From positions 1-36,472 of the forward strand of contig JAAVXR010000078.1 of the NCBI GenBank assembly GCA_022790755.1: DNA of 36,472 nucleotides. The letters run 5' to 3'. Both the position numbers and the translations under genes were made by a program. Shown piece after piece: positions 1-7,988 of this stretch. Source of the DNA: Hespellia sp. GTDB taxonomy: Bacteria > Bacillota > Clostridia > Lachnospirales > Lachnospiraceae. The first letter of the stretch is position 1. The number at the start of each line of letters is the position of its first letter. The notes beneath the pieces were generated by a model. That model was not told the origin of the DNA, did no database searches, and saw nothing but the letters and a program-made list of their open reading frames with translations.

Positions 1-666
1 AAGGAAATCATTCCAGAATGCCAGTGAATTGAGAATTACCATTGTGGAAATAATAGGTTTTAAAAGTGGTAGAACAATCTTAAAAAATGTTTGCGAGTGC
101 GTACATCCATCTATATATGCTGCCTCTTCCAGCGCTATCGGAACATTTCCTTTAATAAAGCCATGGAACATAAATACCGACATTGCCATAGAAAAACCTG
201 TGTGCATAAAGATCAGGGTAATTCTGTGATTGAGTATATTTAATGTTCCGCCGTAAATACTTACCAGAGGAATCATGATAGCCTGGAATGGAATTATCAT
301 AGAGGCCACCATCAATGCGAATGTAAGTTTTGAGATTCCGTTATTATGGCGCACGATATAATATGCTAACATCGCTGCAAGCAATGTTACAAGCACAGTC
401 GCCGATACCGTTACAATCAATGAATTCTTAAATGCATTCAAAAAATCCATCTGTGTAAATGCTTTGACAAAATTATCAAAAGATAATCCCTTAATCGTAT
501 ACAGCCAGGAGAAAGGACTCTTGATGATGTCCCTTTTCTGTTTCAGGGAATTGATGATTACCATGATAAATGGAAACATATAAGCGATAAAAATAATAAT
601 CAACCCAATCATCGCCAGTGCATTGGTTACTTTTCTTTTTGTTCCGCCGATTGTTGTCTGATTCAT
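1..666 (-). CDS. Carbohydrate ABC transporter permease, MalG type (3' end cut off)
   Basis: One of the two membrane subunits of a CUT1-type sugar importer. The minus-strand frame opens with MNQTTIGGTKRKV, has hydrophobic spans, and carries the ABC permease EAA loop (ALEEAAYIDGCTHSQTFFKIVLPLL) that docks the ATPase. About 222 residues are visible; the family is usually 270-280, so roughly the last 50 lie outside the window. The start codon shares one base with the stop of the upstream permease (TAATG), and an AGGAGG site lies inside that gene's end, so translation is probably coupled. The substrate cannot be told from the sequence. Confidence 0.9.
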   Translation of the reverse strand, partial: MNQTTIGGTKRKVTNALAMIGLIIIFIAYMFPFIMVIINSLKQKRDIIKSPFSWLYTIKGLSFDNFVKAFTQMDFLNAFKNSLIVTVSATVLVTLLAAMLAYYIVRHNNGISKLTFALMVASMIIPFQAIMIPLVSIYGGTLNILNHRITLIFMHTGFSMAMSVFMFHGFIKGNVPIALEEAAYIDGCTHSQTFFKIVLPLLKPIISTMVILNSLAFWNDFL

Positions 667-1538
667 TATGCATCCACCTCCTGTTTCTTTGTAAAGTAAA
701 CTTGAAGACCACTGATTGCTGCCACGATAATAAATAAGATAAAGGCCTCGGCCTGACCAACGCCAAACAACCGGGATGTAAATGCTTTCTCATATACGTG
801 CATCGCCGCCATCTCTGTTGTCCCGTACGGTGCTCCAGCTGTCAACGATAGATTCACATCATACACCATAAAAGCGCGTGACAAGGTCAGGAACAGACAG
901 ATTGTGATGGAAGACATCATCAGAGGCAAAATAATGTTTTTCAGCTTTGTAAATCCCGAAGCGCCATCTATACTTGCCGCCTCCATGACATCCTCGCTCA
1001 ATCCCATGAATCCTGCCACATAAATCAGAATCATATAGCCAGATAACTGCCAAACAGAAACGACAACCAATGCGATAAATGCATTCGTCGGATCGGATAG
1101 CCAGGATACTTCAAACAACTTCCACCCTGTGCTTTCCCCAATATTTACAAATACCCTTGAGAATACAAATTGCCAGATATATCCAAGGACGATACCACCT
1201 ATCAGATTTGGAGTAAAAAAACCTGCACGGAAAAAATTTTGCCCTTTTATTCCTCTCGTAAGGAGATACGCGATCGCAAACGCAAGTATATTTACGATCA
1301 AAACAACAAAAATGACATATTTAAAAGTAAGGAGCAGAGACGTCCAAAATTGACCATCCTTCATTACACCTTCAAAATTCTTCAGTCCTATAAAGTTCTT
1401 AACTTTCGATACGCCATTCCAATCCGTAAGTGTCAGATAAACACCATATATGAATGGTATGATCACGACTGCAAAGAAGCAAAACATACCAGGTAGTGCA
1501 AACATGCAGAAATCTTTACCAGTATTTTTTGATTTCAT
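666..1538 (-). CDS. Carbohydrate ABC transporter permease, MalF/UgpA type
   Basis: First membrane subunit of the same sugar importer, 290 residues, the usual size. The N-terminal span (about residues 11-34) is followed by further membrane helices and by the EAA loop (VMEAASIDGASGFTKLKNIILPL, around residues 183-206). A GGAGG site lies 7 bases before the ATG. It starts 11 bases after the binding-protein gene and overlaps the next permease by one base, so the three form one operon. No ATPase gene is visible in the operon as far as the window shows; CUT1 systems in Firmicutes often borrow a shared MsmX-like ATPase encoded elsewhere. Confidence 0.93.
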   Translation of the reverse strand: MKSKNTGKDFCMFALPGMFCFFAVVIIPFIYGVYLTLTDWNGVSKVKNFIGLKNFEGVMKDGQFWTSLLLTFKYVIFVVLIVNILAFAIAYLLTRGIKGQNFFRAGFFTPNLIGGIVLGYIWQFVFSRVFVNIGESTGWKLFEVSWLSDPTNAFIALVVVSVWQLSGYMILIYVAGFMGLSEDVMEAASIDGASGFTKLKNIILPLMMSSITICLFLTLSRAFMVYDVNLSLTAGAPYGTTEMAAMHVYEKAFTSRLFGVGQAEAFILFIIVAAISGLQVYFTKKQEVDA

Positions 1539-1549
1539 ATTAGCGCCTC

Positions 1550-2926
1550 CTATTCCTGTTCATCCCAATATGTCTGGATTGTTTCTGTGAGTTCCTCTCT
1601 GTCACTTCTGTCGGCCAGGTATTTCTGCATGGCAGCTCCCAATACCGCCCAGTGATCGTTCGGCACGATTGCGGATGCGTTAAAGGCTTTCCCCGCGTGA
1701 ACCTTCTCATAGATATCCGCGCTTAGCGGGTCGCTTGGTTCATACGGATTATTCTGAAACGGTGGAATAATATTACAAGTCTTCACGAGCATCTGTTGTC
1801 CGATCTCACTGAATACAATCCAATTCAGAAATTCCTTTGCTGCAGCCTGCTCTTTTTCTGAGGCAATCTGCCCGTCCAGCATTACTTGTTTAGACGGAGA
1901 GGCCTGGATCTGCTGATTTACAAAATCATTTCTGTCATTATTCAGAAAATATGGAAGGAAGCCATATTCATCTTCCTCGTCTGCTCCTGCCTCCGAGATA
2001 TTAGGCCATGCCCAGTTGCCATTGAACCAGAAAGCAGTTTTTCCATCCGCCAGATCAATTGCCATCTCGTCATAATCTGCTCCCAGCGGATCACCTTTTG
2101 CGACGTTGTATTTCTTTAGCACGTCAAACATATCCAGGAACTGTGATAATCTGCTATAAGTCGTAAGGTCCATTTTTCCATCCTTGATTTTTTCAATGAT
2201 TTCCTGCGCGCCTTCGCTTGTTCCATTATATGTCTCATAAATATACTGTAAATGATGCGCACCCAACGACCAGTCTTCTTTCGCCATGGATACAGGTTTC
2301 TTGATGCCTGCTTCCACCAGTCGGTCAAGGAGTTCTACAAATTCATCCAAAGTAGTAATGGCATATGGGTCGAATTCCTCTCCAAGTGCCTCCTCAATCA
2401 CCGCTTTGTTGTAGATAATCCCTCGTCCCTCCACACATAAAGGAAAGCTGTATATCTTGCCGTTCACTTCTGTCAGATATCCTTCCGCTTCGGCTGTCCA
2501 TGGCTCATCCGACAGATCCAGAGCTTTCTCCTTGGCCAGCGCAATGACATCTGTCGTGTCCAGAATAGATGCTGTCGGCGGCGTCCCTGAATTATATAGG
2601 CTTACGACCTTTGTATATGGGGAATCTCCGTCTGTAACAGGCATAACTTCCACATGAACTCCTGATTTTTTCTCGAACTCTGCTCCCATCTTCTCAAGCG
2701 CTACCTGAATCTCGGCTTTTGAATTCAGTAGTGTGATGTTTGTTCCATTCAGAGAACTGTCATACTCAAATGTGTCTGTAGAAGTGTCGATCGGCACCTC
2801 TCTTTTTTCCTCATTCGGGTCATCCGGATCACTGGCAAATCCAAAACGGCAGCCAGTCAGCATCACGGTCATCAGGACAAACACAAGCGTTGATGATAGG
2901 ACTCTTCTCATGATTTTCTTTTTCAT
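1550..2926 (-). CDS. Sugar ABC transporter substrate-binding lipoprotein
   Basis: Extracellular solute-binding protein of the CUT1 importer, 458 residues, within the family range (SBP_bac_1-like). It begins with a lipoprotein signal (MKKKIMRRV, a hydrophobic stretch, then lipobox LTGC near residue 26), so it should be lipid-anchored outside the membrane. An acidic linker (DPDDPNEEKRE) follows. Aromatic residues typical of sugar sites (for example FWFNGNWAW) are present. AGGAGG stands about 8 bases before the ATG. It is the first gene of the operon and lies behind a strong promoter and a probable LacI-family operator. The sugar is unknown; malto-oligosaccharides or another oligosaccharide are possible. 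Confidence 0.92.
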   Translation of the reverse strand: MKKKIMRRVLSSTLVFVLMTVMLTGCRFGFASDPDDPNEEKREVPIDTSTDTFEYDSSLNGTNITLLNSKAEIQVALEKMGAEFEKKSGVHVEVMPVTDGDSPYTKVVSLYNSGTPPTASILDTTDVIALAKEKALDLSDEPWTAEAEGYLTEVNGKIYSFPLCVEGRGIIYNKAVIEEALGEEFDPYAITTLDEFVELLDRLVEAGIKKPVSMAKEDWSLGAHHLQYIYETYNGTSEGAQEIIEKIKDGKMDLTTYSRLSQFLDMFDVLKKYNVAKGDPLGADYDEMAIDLADGKTAFWFNGNWAWPNISEAGADEEDEYGFLPYFLNNDRNDFVNQQIQASPSKQVMLDGQIASEKEQAAAKEFLNWIVFSEIGQQMLVKTCNIIPPFQNNPYEPSDPLSADIYEKVHAGKAFNASAIVPNDHWAVLGAAMQKYLADRSDREELTETIQTYWDEQE

Positions 2927-2960
2927 GACTCATTCCTCCTAATCATAATATTTTTGGATA

Positions 2961-2984
2961 ATAACCGGTAAAGTAACCGGTTAT
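2961..2984. promoter_or_regulatory. Probable LacI-type operator O1
   Basis: A 24-bp site with core AAGTAACCGGTT. The same site recurs in inverted orientation at 3086-3109, with 21 of 24 positions identical. O1 begins just after the expected transcription start of the ABC operon, where a bound repressor would block transcription. The cognate protein is inferred to be the adjacent LacI-family regulator. Confidence 0.65.
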
Positions 2985-2992
2985 TTACGCAT

Positions 2993-3021
2993 ATCATAGC
3001 GTGGATTTAAGTAGACGTCAA
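2993..3021 (-). promoter_or_regulatory. Sigma-A promoter of the sugar ABC operon
   Basis: On the minus strand, TTGACG (-35, 3016-3021) and TATGAT (-10, 2993-2998) are separated by 17 bases. Each hexamer matches consensus at 5 of 6 positions. The predicted start point is near 2986, at the edge of operator O1. Confidence 0.75.
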
Positions 3022-3039
3022 TCATGAAAATAAAATTTG

Positions 3040-3083
3040 TAAAAGATATCTAAATTTACGTTTTTAAATTTGGATATCTTTTA
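3040..3083. repeat. 44-nt imperfect palindrome between the two operators
   Basis: Two 19-base arms (3040-3058 and 3065-3083, TAAAAGATATCTAAATTTA type) are reverse complements with one mismatch around a 6-base centre. It lies upstream of the -35 box of the ABC promoter and is AT-rich without a T tract, so it looks more like a protein-binding site than a terminator. Confidence 0.6.
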
Positions 3084-3085
3084 TA

Positions 3086-3109
3086 AAAACCGGTTACTTA
3101 ACCGATTAT
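3086..3109. promoter_or_regulatory. Probable LacI-type operator O2
   Basis: Inverted copy of O1. Its centre is 125 bp from that of O1, close to a whole number of helical turns, which would suit DNA looping by a tetrameric or paired LacI-type repressor. It sits just upstream of the putative promoter of the regulator gene. Function is inferred from repetition and position. Confidence 0.6.
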
Positions 3110-3112
3110 CTA

Positions 3113-3141
3113 TTGCGCATTCTCGGCGCGGTGTTTATACT
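3113..3141 (+). promoter_or_regulatory. Putative promoter of the LacI-family regulator gene
   Basis: TTGCGC (3113-3118) and TATACT (3136-3141) with a 17-base spacer. The -10 is good and the -35 weak. It would give a leader of about 45 bases before the regulator's ATG. Confidence 0.4.
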
Positions 3142-3194
3142 ATTTTTAGTAAGAAATGTATGATTTTGTGAGAAAGAGGTTTTGATAAGTAACT

Positions 3195-4259
3195 ATGAGA
3201 TCCAAAAAAAATGTGACCTTTAATGATATTGCTGAATATACAAATTTTTCTAAGACGACCATTTCCAGGTATTTTAACAATCCGGATTCCCTGACTCTTG
3301 AAAATCAGGAGATTATTGCAAAAGCGCTTGTTGGCCTGAACTATAAAGAAAATAAAGTGGCGCGTATCCTTGCCAACGGCAAGACGGAATTTATCGGTAT
3401 TATCGTGCCAAACCTGTTCCTTCATTATTATTCAGCGATGCTGAATCAGATTCTTGCCACATATGATTCTTTTGGGTATAAATTCCTTGTATTTGTGGGA
3501 AACAATCAAGAAGATGCGGAACGTCGGTATATTCAGGAGCTGCTAGCTTATAAGATTGAGGGCTTAATTATTTTAAGTCATGCCCTTCCATCAAAAGAAC
3601 TGTCGGAACTTGGGATTCCCATCGTGACGATTGAAAGAGAAGATAAGTATGTCTGCAGCGTAAACACAGATAACTATATGGGCGGCTATCAGGCGGCGAA
3701 TCTCCTGGCAAGCCATGAATGTGACGTCATCATCCATATCAACTACATTGACTCTTCTACCAGTTCCGATGTACCTGCCTATGGGCGTATACAAGGTTTT
3801 CTAGATTTCTGTAAGGAACATCAGCTTAAACACGAACTGATACTTCAGGAAACGGGAGATACCTATGAATCCATCAGATATTATCTGTCCAATATTTTGG
3901 AAGATGTGATTCGAAAATATCCGAAACTGAAAAAAGGTCTGTTTATTTCTAATGATACACAGGCAAATGTGCTTGTCAATCTGTTGGTGAGAAAGTACGG
4001 CGGGCTCCCGGAGGATTTCCTTCTTGTAGGTTTTGATAATTCGCCTATCTCGGAAGAGGCAGTAATTCCCATAAGCACAGTCGGTCAGCAGATTGATAAA
4101 ATAGCATACGAGGCCGTAAAACTCCTTGTGGAACAGATGACGGAACGAAAAAAGCGCAGGCCCGTGCCTTTGGAAAAGCCGATTCATAAAGTGATTACGC
4201 CTATACTCATCAGAAGAGATACGACAGAAAAGACAAAAGTCAAGCGACCAACGTACTAG
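3195..4259 (+). CDS. LacI-family transcriptional regulator of the sugar ABC operon
   Basis: DNA-binding repressor with a sugar-binding effector domain, 354 residues, the usual length. The N-terminal helix-turn-helix is clear (VTFNDIAEYTNFSKTTISRYF, residues about 7-27), followed by the hinge region (NKVARILANGKT) and a periplasmic-binding-protein-like domain beginning FIGIIVPNL. It is divergent from the ABC operon, and two matching inverted sites lie in the gap, so it most likely controls that operon and perhaps itself. The ribosome site is poor: an AGAGG about 15 bases upstream. Its stop codon overlaps the convergent yaaA stop in a shared CTAG. It ends in a basic tail (TTEKTKVKRPTY). Confidence 0.92.
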   Translation: MRSKKNVTFNDIAEYTNFSKTTISRYFNNPDSLTLENQEIIAKALVGLNYKENKVARILANGKTEFIGIIVPNLFLHYYSAMLNQILATYDSFGYKFLVFVGNNQEDAERRYIQELLAYKIEGLIILSHALPSKELSELGIPIVTIEREDKYVCSVNTDNYMGGYQAANLLASHECDVIIHINYIDSSTSSDVPAYGRIQGFLDFCKEHQLKHELILQETGDTYESIRYYLSNILEDVIRKYPKLKKGLFISNDTQANVLVNLLVRKYGGLPEDFLLVGFDNSPISEEAVIPISTVGQQIDKIAYEAVKLLVEQMTERKKRRPVPLEKPIHKVITPILIRRDTTEKTKVKRPTY

Positions 4260-5077
4260 GGAACCATGTTCGCTGGTCGCTTAAGATATACGTAATTATC
4301 ACGACTGGATAAATCTTTTTGAAAATGATAACCCAGGCGATTAAAATTTTGAATTTCTTCGATTCGGTGAATCTGATGTTCCGCCATCCACCGAACCATC
4401 TCTCCGCGCGCCATTTTGGCAAGCGTCCCTTTTGTTTTTATCTTTCCATCTACTTCCTCGCCGAAGGTACAGGTGATGCAGGTATGAGCTCTGGTACTTA
4501 GGGAGGAATTGTTTTTGGAAGAATCGGAGGCTGGATTCCAGTAGGGTAGTATGGTTTTGCTGTATTCCGCGGAGGCAAGATTGAGGAGCTGTACGGGTTC
4601 GTTCTCGGGAATATCTTCCGACAAGGCCTTACAAATGGAGTCACCCCAGAAGTCATATAGGTTCTTGCCGGAAGACGTTATGAGGCGAGCCTGCATTTCG
4701 AGCCGATAAGGAATCACACGGTCTGTTGGCTGCAGAAGCCCGTACAATCCGGATAATATGCAGAGATGTTTTGTAACATATTCCCACTCTGTTTCGGACA
4801 AGATCTGCGGAGCTAGATATTGATATTGAATCCCTTCGTAAGAAAGCAGAGCAGGTGAACGGCCATATTTCGGGCTGAATAGGCAGAGGCGTTCCTGGTT
4901 CAAACGAGCAATCGTTTCATTGCATTTCCACAGGTTCTTGAGTTCTTCAAACGTCATCTTTTGCAGAATCTCCCACAGAACCAGAGTGCGATCCAGCAAG
5001 AGAGGTCGTGTCATCGTATAAGGGCTGTCCTCTGCGAGCAGCATTTTTTTCGCGGGGGAAATAATGATTCGAATCAT
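4256..5077 (-). CDS. yaaA: YaaA family peroxide-stress protein
   Basis: Member of the YaaA/DUF328 family; the E. coli protein lowers intracellular iron during peroxide stress. The diagnostic opening MIRIIISPAKKM is present, which fixes the start at 5077 although the frame is open 41 residues further upstream. Length is 273 residues against about 258 in E. coli. The family-typical YSKTILPYW stretch is also visible. There is no good ribosome site; the ATG follows the nitroreductase stop by 11 bases on the same strand, so the two genes probably share a transcript and coupled translation. The stop codon overlaps that of the convergent LacI-type gene, with no terminator between them. Confidence 0.9.
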   Translation of the reverse strand: MIRIIISPAKKMLLAEDSPYTMTRPLLLDRTLVLWEILQKMTFEELKNLWKCNETIARLNQERLCLFSPKYGRSPALLSYEGIQYQYLAPQILSETEWEYVTKHLCILSGLYGLLQPTDRVIPYRLEMQARLITSSGKNLYDFWGDSICKALSEDIPENEPVQLLNLASAEYSKTILPYWNPASDSSKNNSSLSTRAHTCITCTFGEEVDGKIKTKGTLAKMARGEMVRWMAEHQIHRIEEIQNFNRLGYHFQKDLSSRDNYVYLKRPANMVP

Positions 5078-5088
5078 AAAGCAAATAA

Positions 5089-5607
5089 CTATACGTAATA
5101 AATATAAGAATCTTTTCGAGGAGCTGCTTCTGGTGTGGTTTCTTTCGCGTATCCCAGGACGCAGTGGCCGATTCCTTCGTAGTCTCCGTTGATTCCCCAT
5201 TTTTTCAGCAAAGCTTTGCCTTCTTCGCTTTCAAATTCTTCTTTGGCGCGGTGAATCCAACAACTGCCGATTCCCAGGGCATGTGCTGCGTTCATGAGAT
5301 TTCCCATGACCAGACTTCCATCATAAAGGTGGGTGGAGCGGTTTTTGTCGGCAAGTACAACCAGGACAACCGGGGCGCCATAGAAAGGATCACTGTCTGT
5401 TCCCATAATCTCTGCGTTCATTTTGGATAACTGGTCCCGGGTGGCTTTATCTGTAACTGCAACAATGATTGGCGACTGTCGCCCCATTCCGGTTGGCGCG
5501 TAAATACCTGCCTGGAGAATCTGATCCAGGATTTCTTTCGGTGGTATCTCCGATTTGTAACTGCGGATACTTCTTCGTTCCATTAATGTTTTTAATGTCT
5601 CATTCAT
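5089..5607 (-). CDS. Nitroreductase family flavoprotein
   Basis: Probable FMN-dependent NAD(P)H oxidoreductase of the nitroreductase fold, 172 residues, at the short end of the family. The N-terminal RRSIRSY motif (about residues 12-18), which contacts FMN phosphate, and the later APTGMGRQSP and GLGIGSCWI-like segment (ALGIGSCWIH) support the call. An AAGGAGG ribosome site precedes the ATG, and a good promoter lies just upstream. It leads a two-gene unit with yaaA, which hints at a shared redox-stress role. The physiological substrate is unknown. Confidence 0.9.
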   Translation of the reverse strand: MNETLKTLMERRSIRSYKSEIPPKEILDQILQAGIYAPTGMGRQSPIIVAVTDKATRDQLSKMNAEIMGTDSDPFYGAPVVLVVLADKNRSTHLYDGSLVMGNLMNAAHALGIGSCWIHRAKEEFESEEGKALLKKWGINGDYEGIGHCVLGYAKETTPEAAPRKDSYIYYV

Positions 5608-5630
5608 AAAAAGAACCTCCTTTTTATCTC

Positions 5631-5659
5631 ATTATAACGCGAATGGGAGGGGGCGGCAA
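5631..5659 (-). promoter_or_regulatory. Promoter of the nitroreductase-yaaA unit
   Basis: On the minus strand, TTGCCG (-35, 5654-5659) and a perfect TATAAT (-10, 5631-5636) are separated by 17 bases, about 24 bases before the start codon. Confidence 0.65.
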
Positions 5660-5833
5660 GAGGCAGCATTCTTTGCTTTTATAGTGGCAAAGCGCCCACT
5701 AGGTTAGTTGTTGCTCTTATCGTCACTGTCTAACCATTTGATTTCTTCCTTGAAATGACGAGGAACCTATTGTAAATTTATGTTATAGATGGGATGATAA
5801 CTGAAAGCTTTTTAAAGTGGAAATATCTTGGAT

Positions 5834-5838
5834 GGAGG
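5834..5838 (+). promoter_or_regulatory. Ribosome binding site that sets the amidohydrolase start
   Basis: GGAGG stands 5 bases before the ATG at 5844. An earlier in-frame GTG at 5817 has no such site, so the ATG is preferred. Confidence 0.7.
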
Positions 5839-5843
5839 GGTCT

Positions 5844-7160
5844 ATGAACAGGCAGGAACAACATATCATTTTAAAACGATGGTTTGCACAATATAAAACG
5901 GAGATGGAGGAGACGGCGCGTTATCTATTTGCACATCCAGAATTGTCGGGGGAAGAGCGGCTTTCATCCAAACGTCTGGCTACATTTCTGGAGGGTCAAG
6001 GATTTGCGGTGAAATGGGGAGTCGCCGGTTTTGATACGGCGTTCATTGCAGAGTGGGGAAGAGGCGAACCAATCATAGGATTTCTTGCGGAGTATGACGC
6101 ACTTCCAGGGCTGGGGCAGGCTCCGGTGAGTCATTTGGCATCCAAGGCAGGCCCCGGACATGCCTGCGGTCATAATCTGTTGGGGACGGCTTGCGCAGGT
6201 GCTGCATCCGCAGTGAAAACATATATGGAGAAGACGCAGACGCAAGGAACCATTCGAGTATACGGCTGCCCGGCGGAGGAAATCGTGGTCGGTAAGATTC
6301 GGATGAACCAGGAAGGTGTGTTTGATGATTTGTCGGTAGCCGTCACCTGGCATCCGTTCGACCGGAATCGAGTCAGTTATGATATTTGGCAGGCACAGGA
6401 TGTAAAAAACTATACGTTTCATGGAATCTCCGCGCATGCGTCCAAGCATCCGGAGATGGGGAGAAGTGCGTTGGATGCGGCAGAACTGATGAATATAGGC
6501 GTCAATTATCTGCGGGAACATGTAGCGGATGATGTGCGGATGCACTATACATACACAAATACGGAAGGGCCGGCAAACATTGTACCGGACATAGCGGCAA
6601 CGAATTATTTCATCCGTTCTACGAAACGCTCCCGGACGGAAGATGCCTCTGAGCGGGTGGACGCCTGCGCAAAAGGGGCGGCTATGATGACAGGAACGAC
6701 AGTTGATATTGAATTGGTGACGAGCAATTGGGAAATGAAAACGAATCGGCCGTTGGCGGAAGCATTTTATGAGGCGATGCAGGGAATTGAGACTCCCCAA
6801 TATACGGAAGAAGAATTGCGTTTTGCTGCAGAAATTACAGAAGCAGCGGGTTTGCCAAACAGCAGTGGAATTTATTTTAGCGGGCTGGAGCCGCTGGAAG
6901 ATCAACCGGTTCCATTTTCGATTGGGACGGATGTCTCCGATGTGAGTCAAACAGTACCGACAATCATGTTGAGTGCTGCAACCATGTGTAAGGGGACACC
7001 GCTTCATCATTGGGCAGCCGCGGCACAGTCCGGCATGAGTATTGGAGAAAAAGGGATGTTCTATGCGGCACAGTGTATGGCTGAGGGAGTCAGAATTCTT
7101 TTAGAACAGCCGGAAGTTCTGAGATGTGCATGGGAAGTATTTCGGGAAAGCGACTCTTAG
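5844..7160 (+). CDS. M20-family amidohydrolase (AbgB-like)
   Basis: Metal-dependent amidase of the M20D group, which cleaves N-acyl amino acids or p-aminobenzoyl-glutamate type amides; the real substrate is unknown. It has 438 residues. Metal-site motifs are visible: EYDALPGLG (about 83-91), GHACGHNLLGTA (about 105-116), the CPAEE pair (about 142) and a late HHWAA. The long central lid domain carries the family's SAHASKHPEMGRSALDA segment, typical of AbgB-like proteins. The 3' end overlaps the convergent YwaF-type gene by 60 bp. No strong promoter was found in the 200 bases upstream. Confidence 0.88.
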   Translation: MNRQEQHIILKRWFAQYKTEMEETARYLFAHPELSGEERLSSKRLATFLEGQGFAVKWGVAGFDTAFIAEWGRGEPIIGFLAEYDALPGLGQAPVSHLASKAGPGHACGHNLLGTACAGAASAVKTYMEKTQTQGTIRVYGCPAEEIVVGKIRMNQEGVFDDLSVAVTWHPFDRNRVSYDIWQAQDVKNYTFHGISAHASKHPEMGRSALDAAELMNIGVNYLREHVADDVRMHYTYTNTEGPANIVPDIAATNYFIRSTKRSRTEDASERVDACAKGAAMMTGTTVDIELVTSNWEMKTNRPLAEAFYEAMQGIETPQYTEEELRFAAEITEAAGLPNSSGIYFSGLEPLEDQPVPFSIGTDVSDVSQTVPTIMLSAATMCKGTPLHHWAAAAQSGMSIGEKGMFYAAQCMAEGVRILLEQPEVLRCAWEVFRESDS

Positions 7161-7769
7161 GATTCGCCAAAATACGTGAAAAAGTATGGCTCCAAAGATT
7201 GTGGAGGCGATATACAAGAAAATACCTGTGGAATTTCCAAGGAAAGCAGCAAGATCGGAGAACACAACCTGGTTCATCGGATGCAGCGGGCTGATATAGA
7301 AAAGATTGATATTTCCTATAGGCTGCAGAAGAAGATTGCAAAGTGTGGCGATAGAGCAGCAAATAAGGTAGAGCAGGATACTACCGGCACAGGCCGTCCA
7401 CTGCAATGTATTCTCCAGGCTTCGTCCGGCGGCAATGCCGATGATGATGAGAAGAACATGCCAGGTGAAGGAATGCACCGTCAGAGGAAAAAAATCATAA
7501 TGCATCCCGGAAGTATCAAAAAAGGCAAAGATTCCACTCAGTAGGCAGAAATCGGACAGGAAGGAGAAGATTATTTGGCGGATTTTTGGCTGTTTGAACA
7601 ATGGTAAGAGCAGGCAGAGATACATAGGGATACTGCAAAGCTGAAATGGAAAATACCACCATTGATATACACCTTGATTGAGCTGCCAGGTCAGGCACCA
7701 CTGTTTCCAGCATTCACTGAGGCCAAGTATCAGGCCGATGCAGAAGTAAAAGGTGTTATTTTTTTTCAT
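7101..7769 (-). CDS. YwaF/TMEM164-type integral membrane protein
   Basis: Polytopic membrane protein of 222 residues resembling the YwaF (TIGR02206) family. Its segment FPFQLCSIPMYLCLLLPL matches the family's conserved helix. About six hydrophobic helices are visible, with the conserved HSFTWHVLL histidines in the middle. The start at 7769 is chosen because AAAGGAG lies 7 bases before it; an upstream in-frame start at 7814 has none. No function is established for the bacterial family. The last 60 bases lie antisense to the end of the amidohydrolase gene. Confidence 0.75.
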   Translation of the reverse strand: MKKNNTFYFCIGLILGLSECWKQWCLTWQLNQGVYQWWYFPFQLCSIPMYLCLLLPLFKQPKIRQIIFSFLSDFCLLSGIFAFFDTSGMHYDFFPLTVHSFTWHVLLIIIGIAAGRSLENTLQWTACAGSILLYLICCSIATLCNLLLQPIGNINLFYISPLHPMNQVVFSDLAAFLGNSTGIFLYIASTIFGAILFHVFWRILRVAFPKYFPCTSQNFRLF

Positions 7770-7978
7770 AGAAGCTCTCCTTTCCGGGACTCTCTCCCTA
7801 CAGTATACCACCACGAGCGTTGAATGATACCATGCGTTGGATTTTCTGGCTAAAATTTCAATGCAAAATTTAAAAGATTGTGAAAAAAATATCTACACAA
7901 AAAAGTGAACTCATGGTATGATATTGGAAAAGGCAAGCGTCTTGACAGATTTGAAACTCAAAGAAAGTATAGTACAAT

Positions 7979-7984
7979 GGAGGG
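7979..7984 (+). promoter_or_regulatory. Ribosome binding site that sets the hydrogenase start
   Basis: GGAGGG ends 4 bases before the ATG at 7989. The upstream in-frame ATG at 7905 has no ribosome site. Confidence 0.7.
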
Positions 7985-7988
7985 TGAA

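Noticed and set aside
2961-3109. Operators as CcpA (cre) sites
   Set aside because: The ACCGGT-centred sites do not fit the cre pattern (TGWAANCGNTNWCA) and match each other too well; a dedicated LacI-family regulator is adjacent.
5964-7010. Long open frame on the minus strand inside the amidohydrolase gene (348 codons)
   Set aside because: It is rich in Arg, His and Cys with no domain pattern, and lies fully antisense to a gene with clear M20 motifs. It is a shadow frame.
7942-7978. TTGACA and TATAGT/TACAAT boxes before the hydrogenase gene
   Set aside because: TTGACA lies 20 or 25 bases from the -10-like words, and the better TTGAAA-N16-TACAAT pairing would start the RNA only a few bases before the ATG, losing the ribosome site. 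I could not assign a confident promoter.
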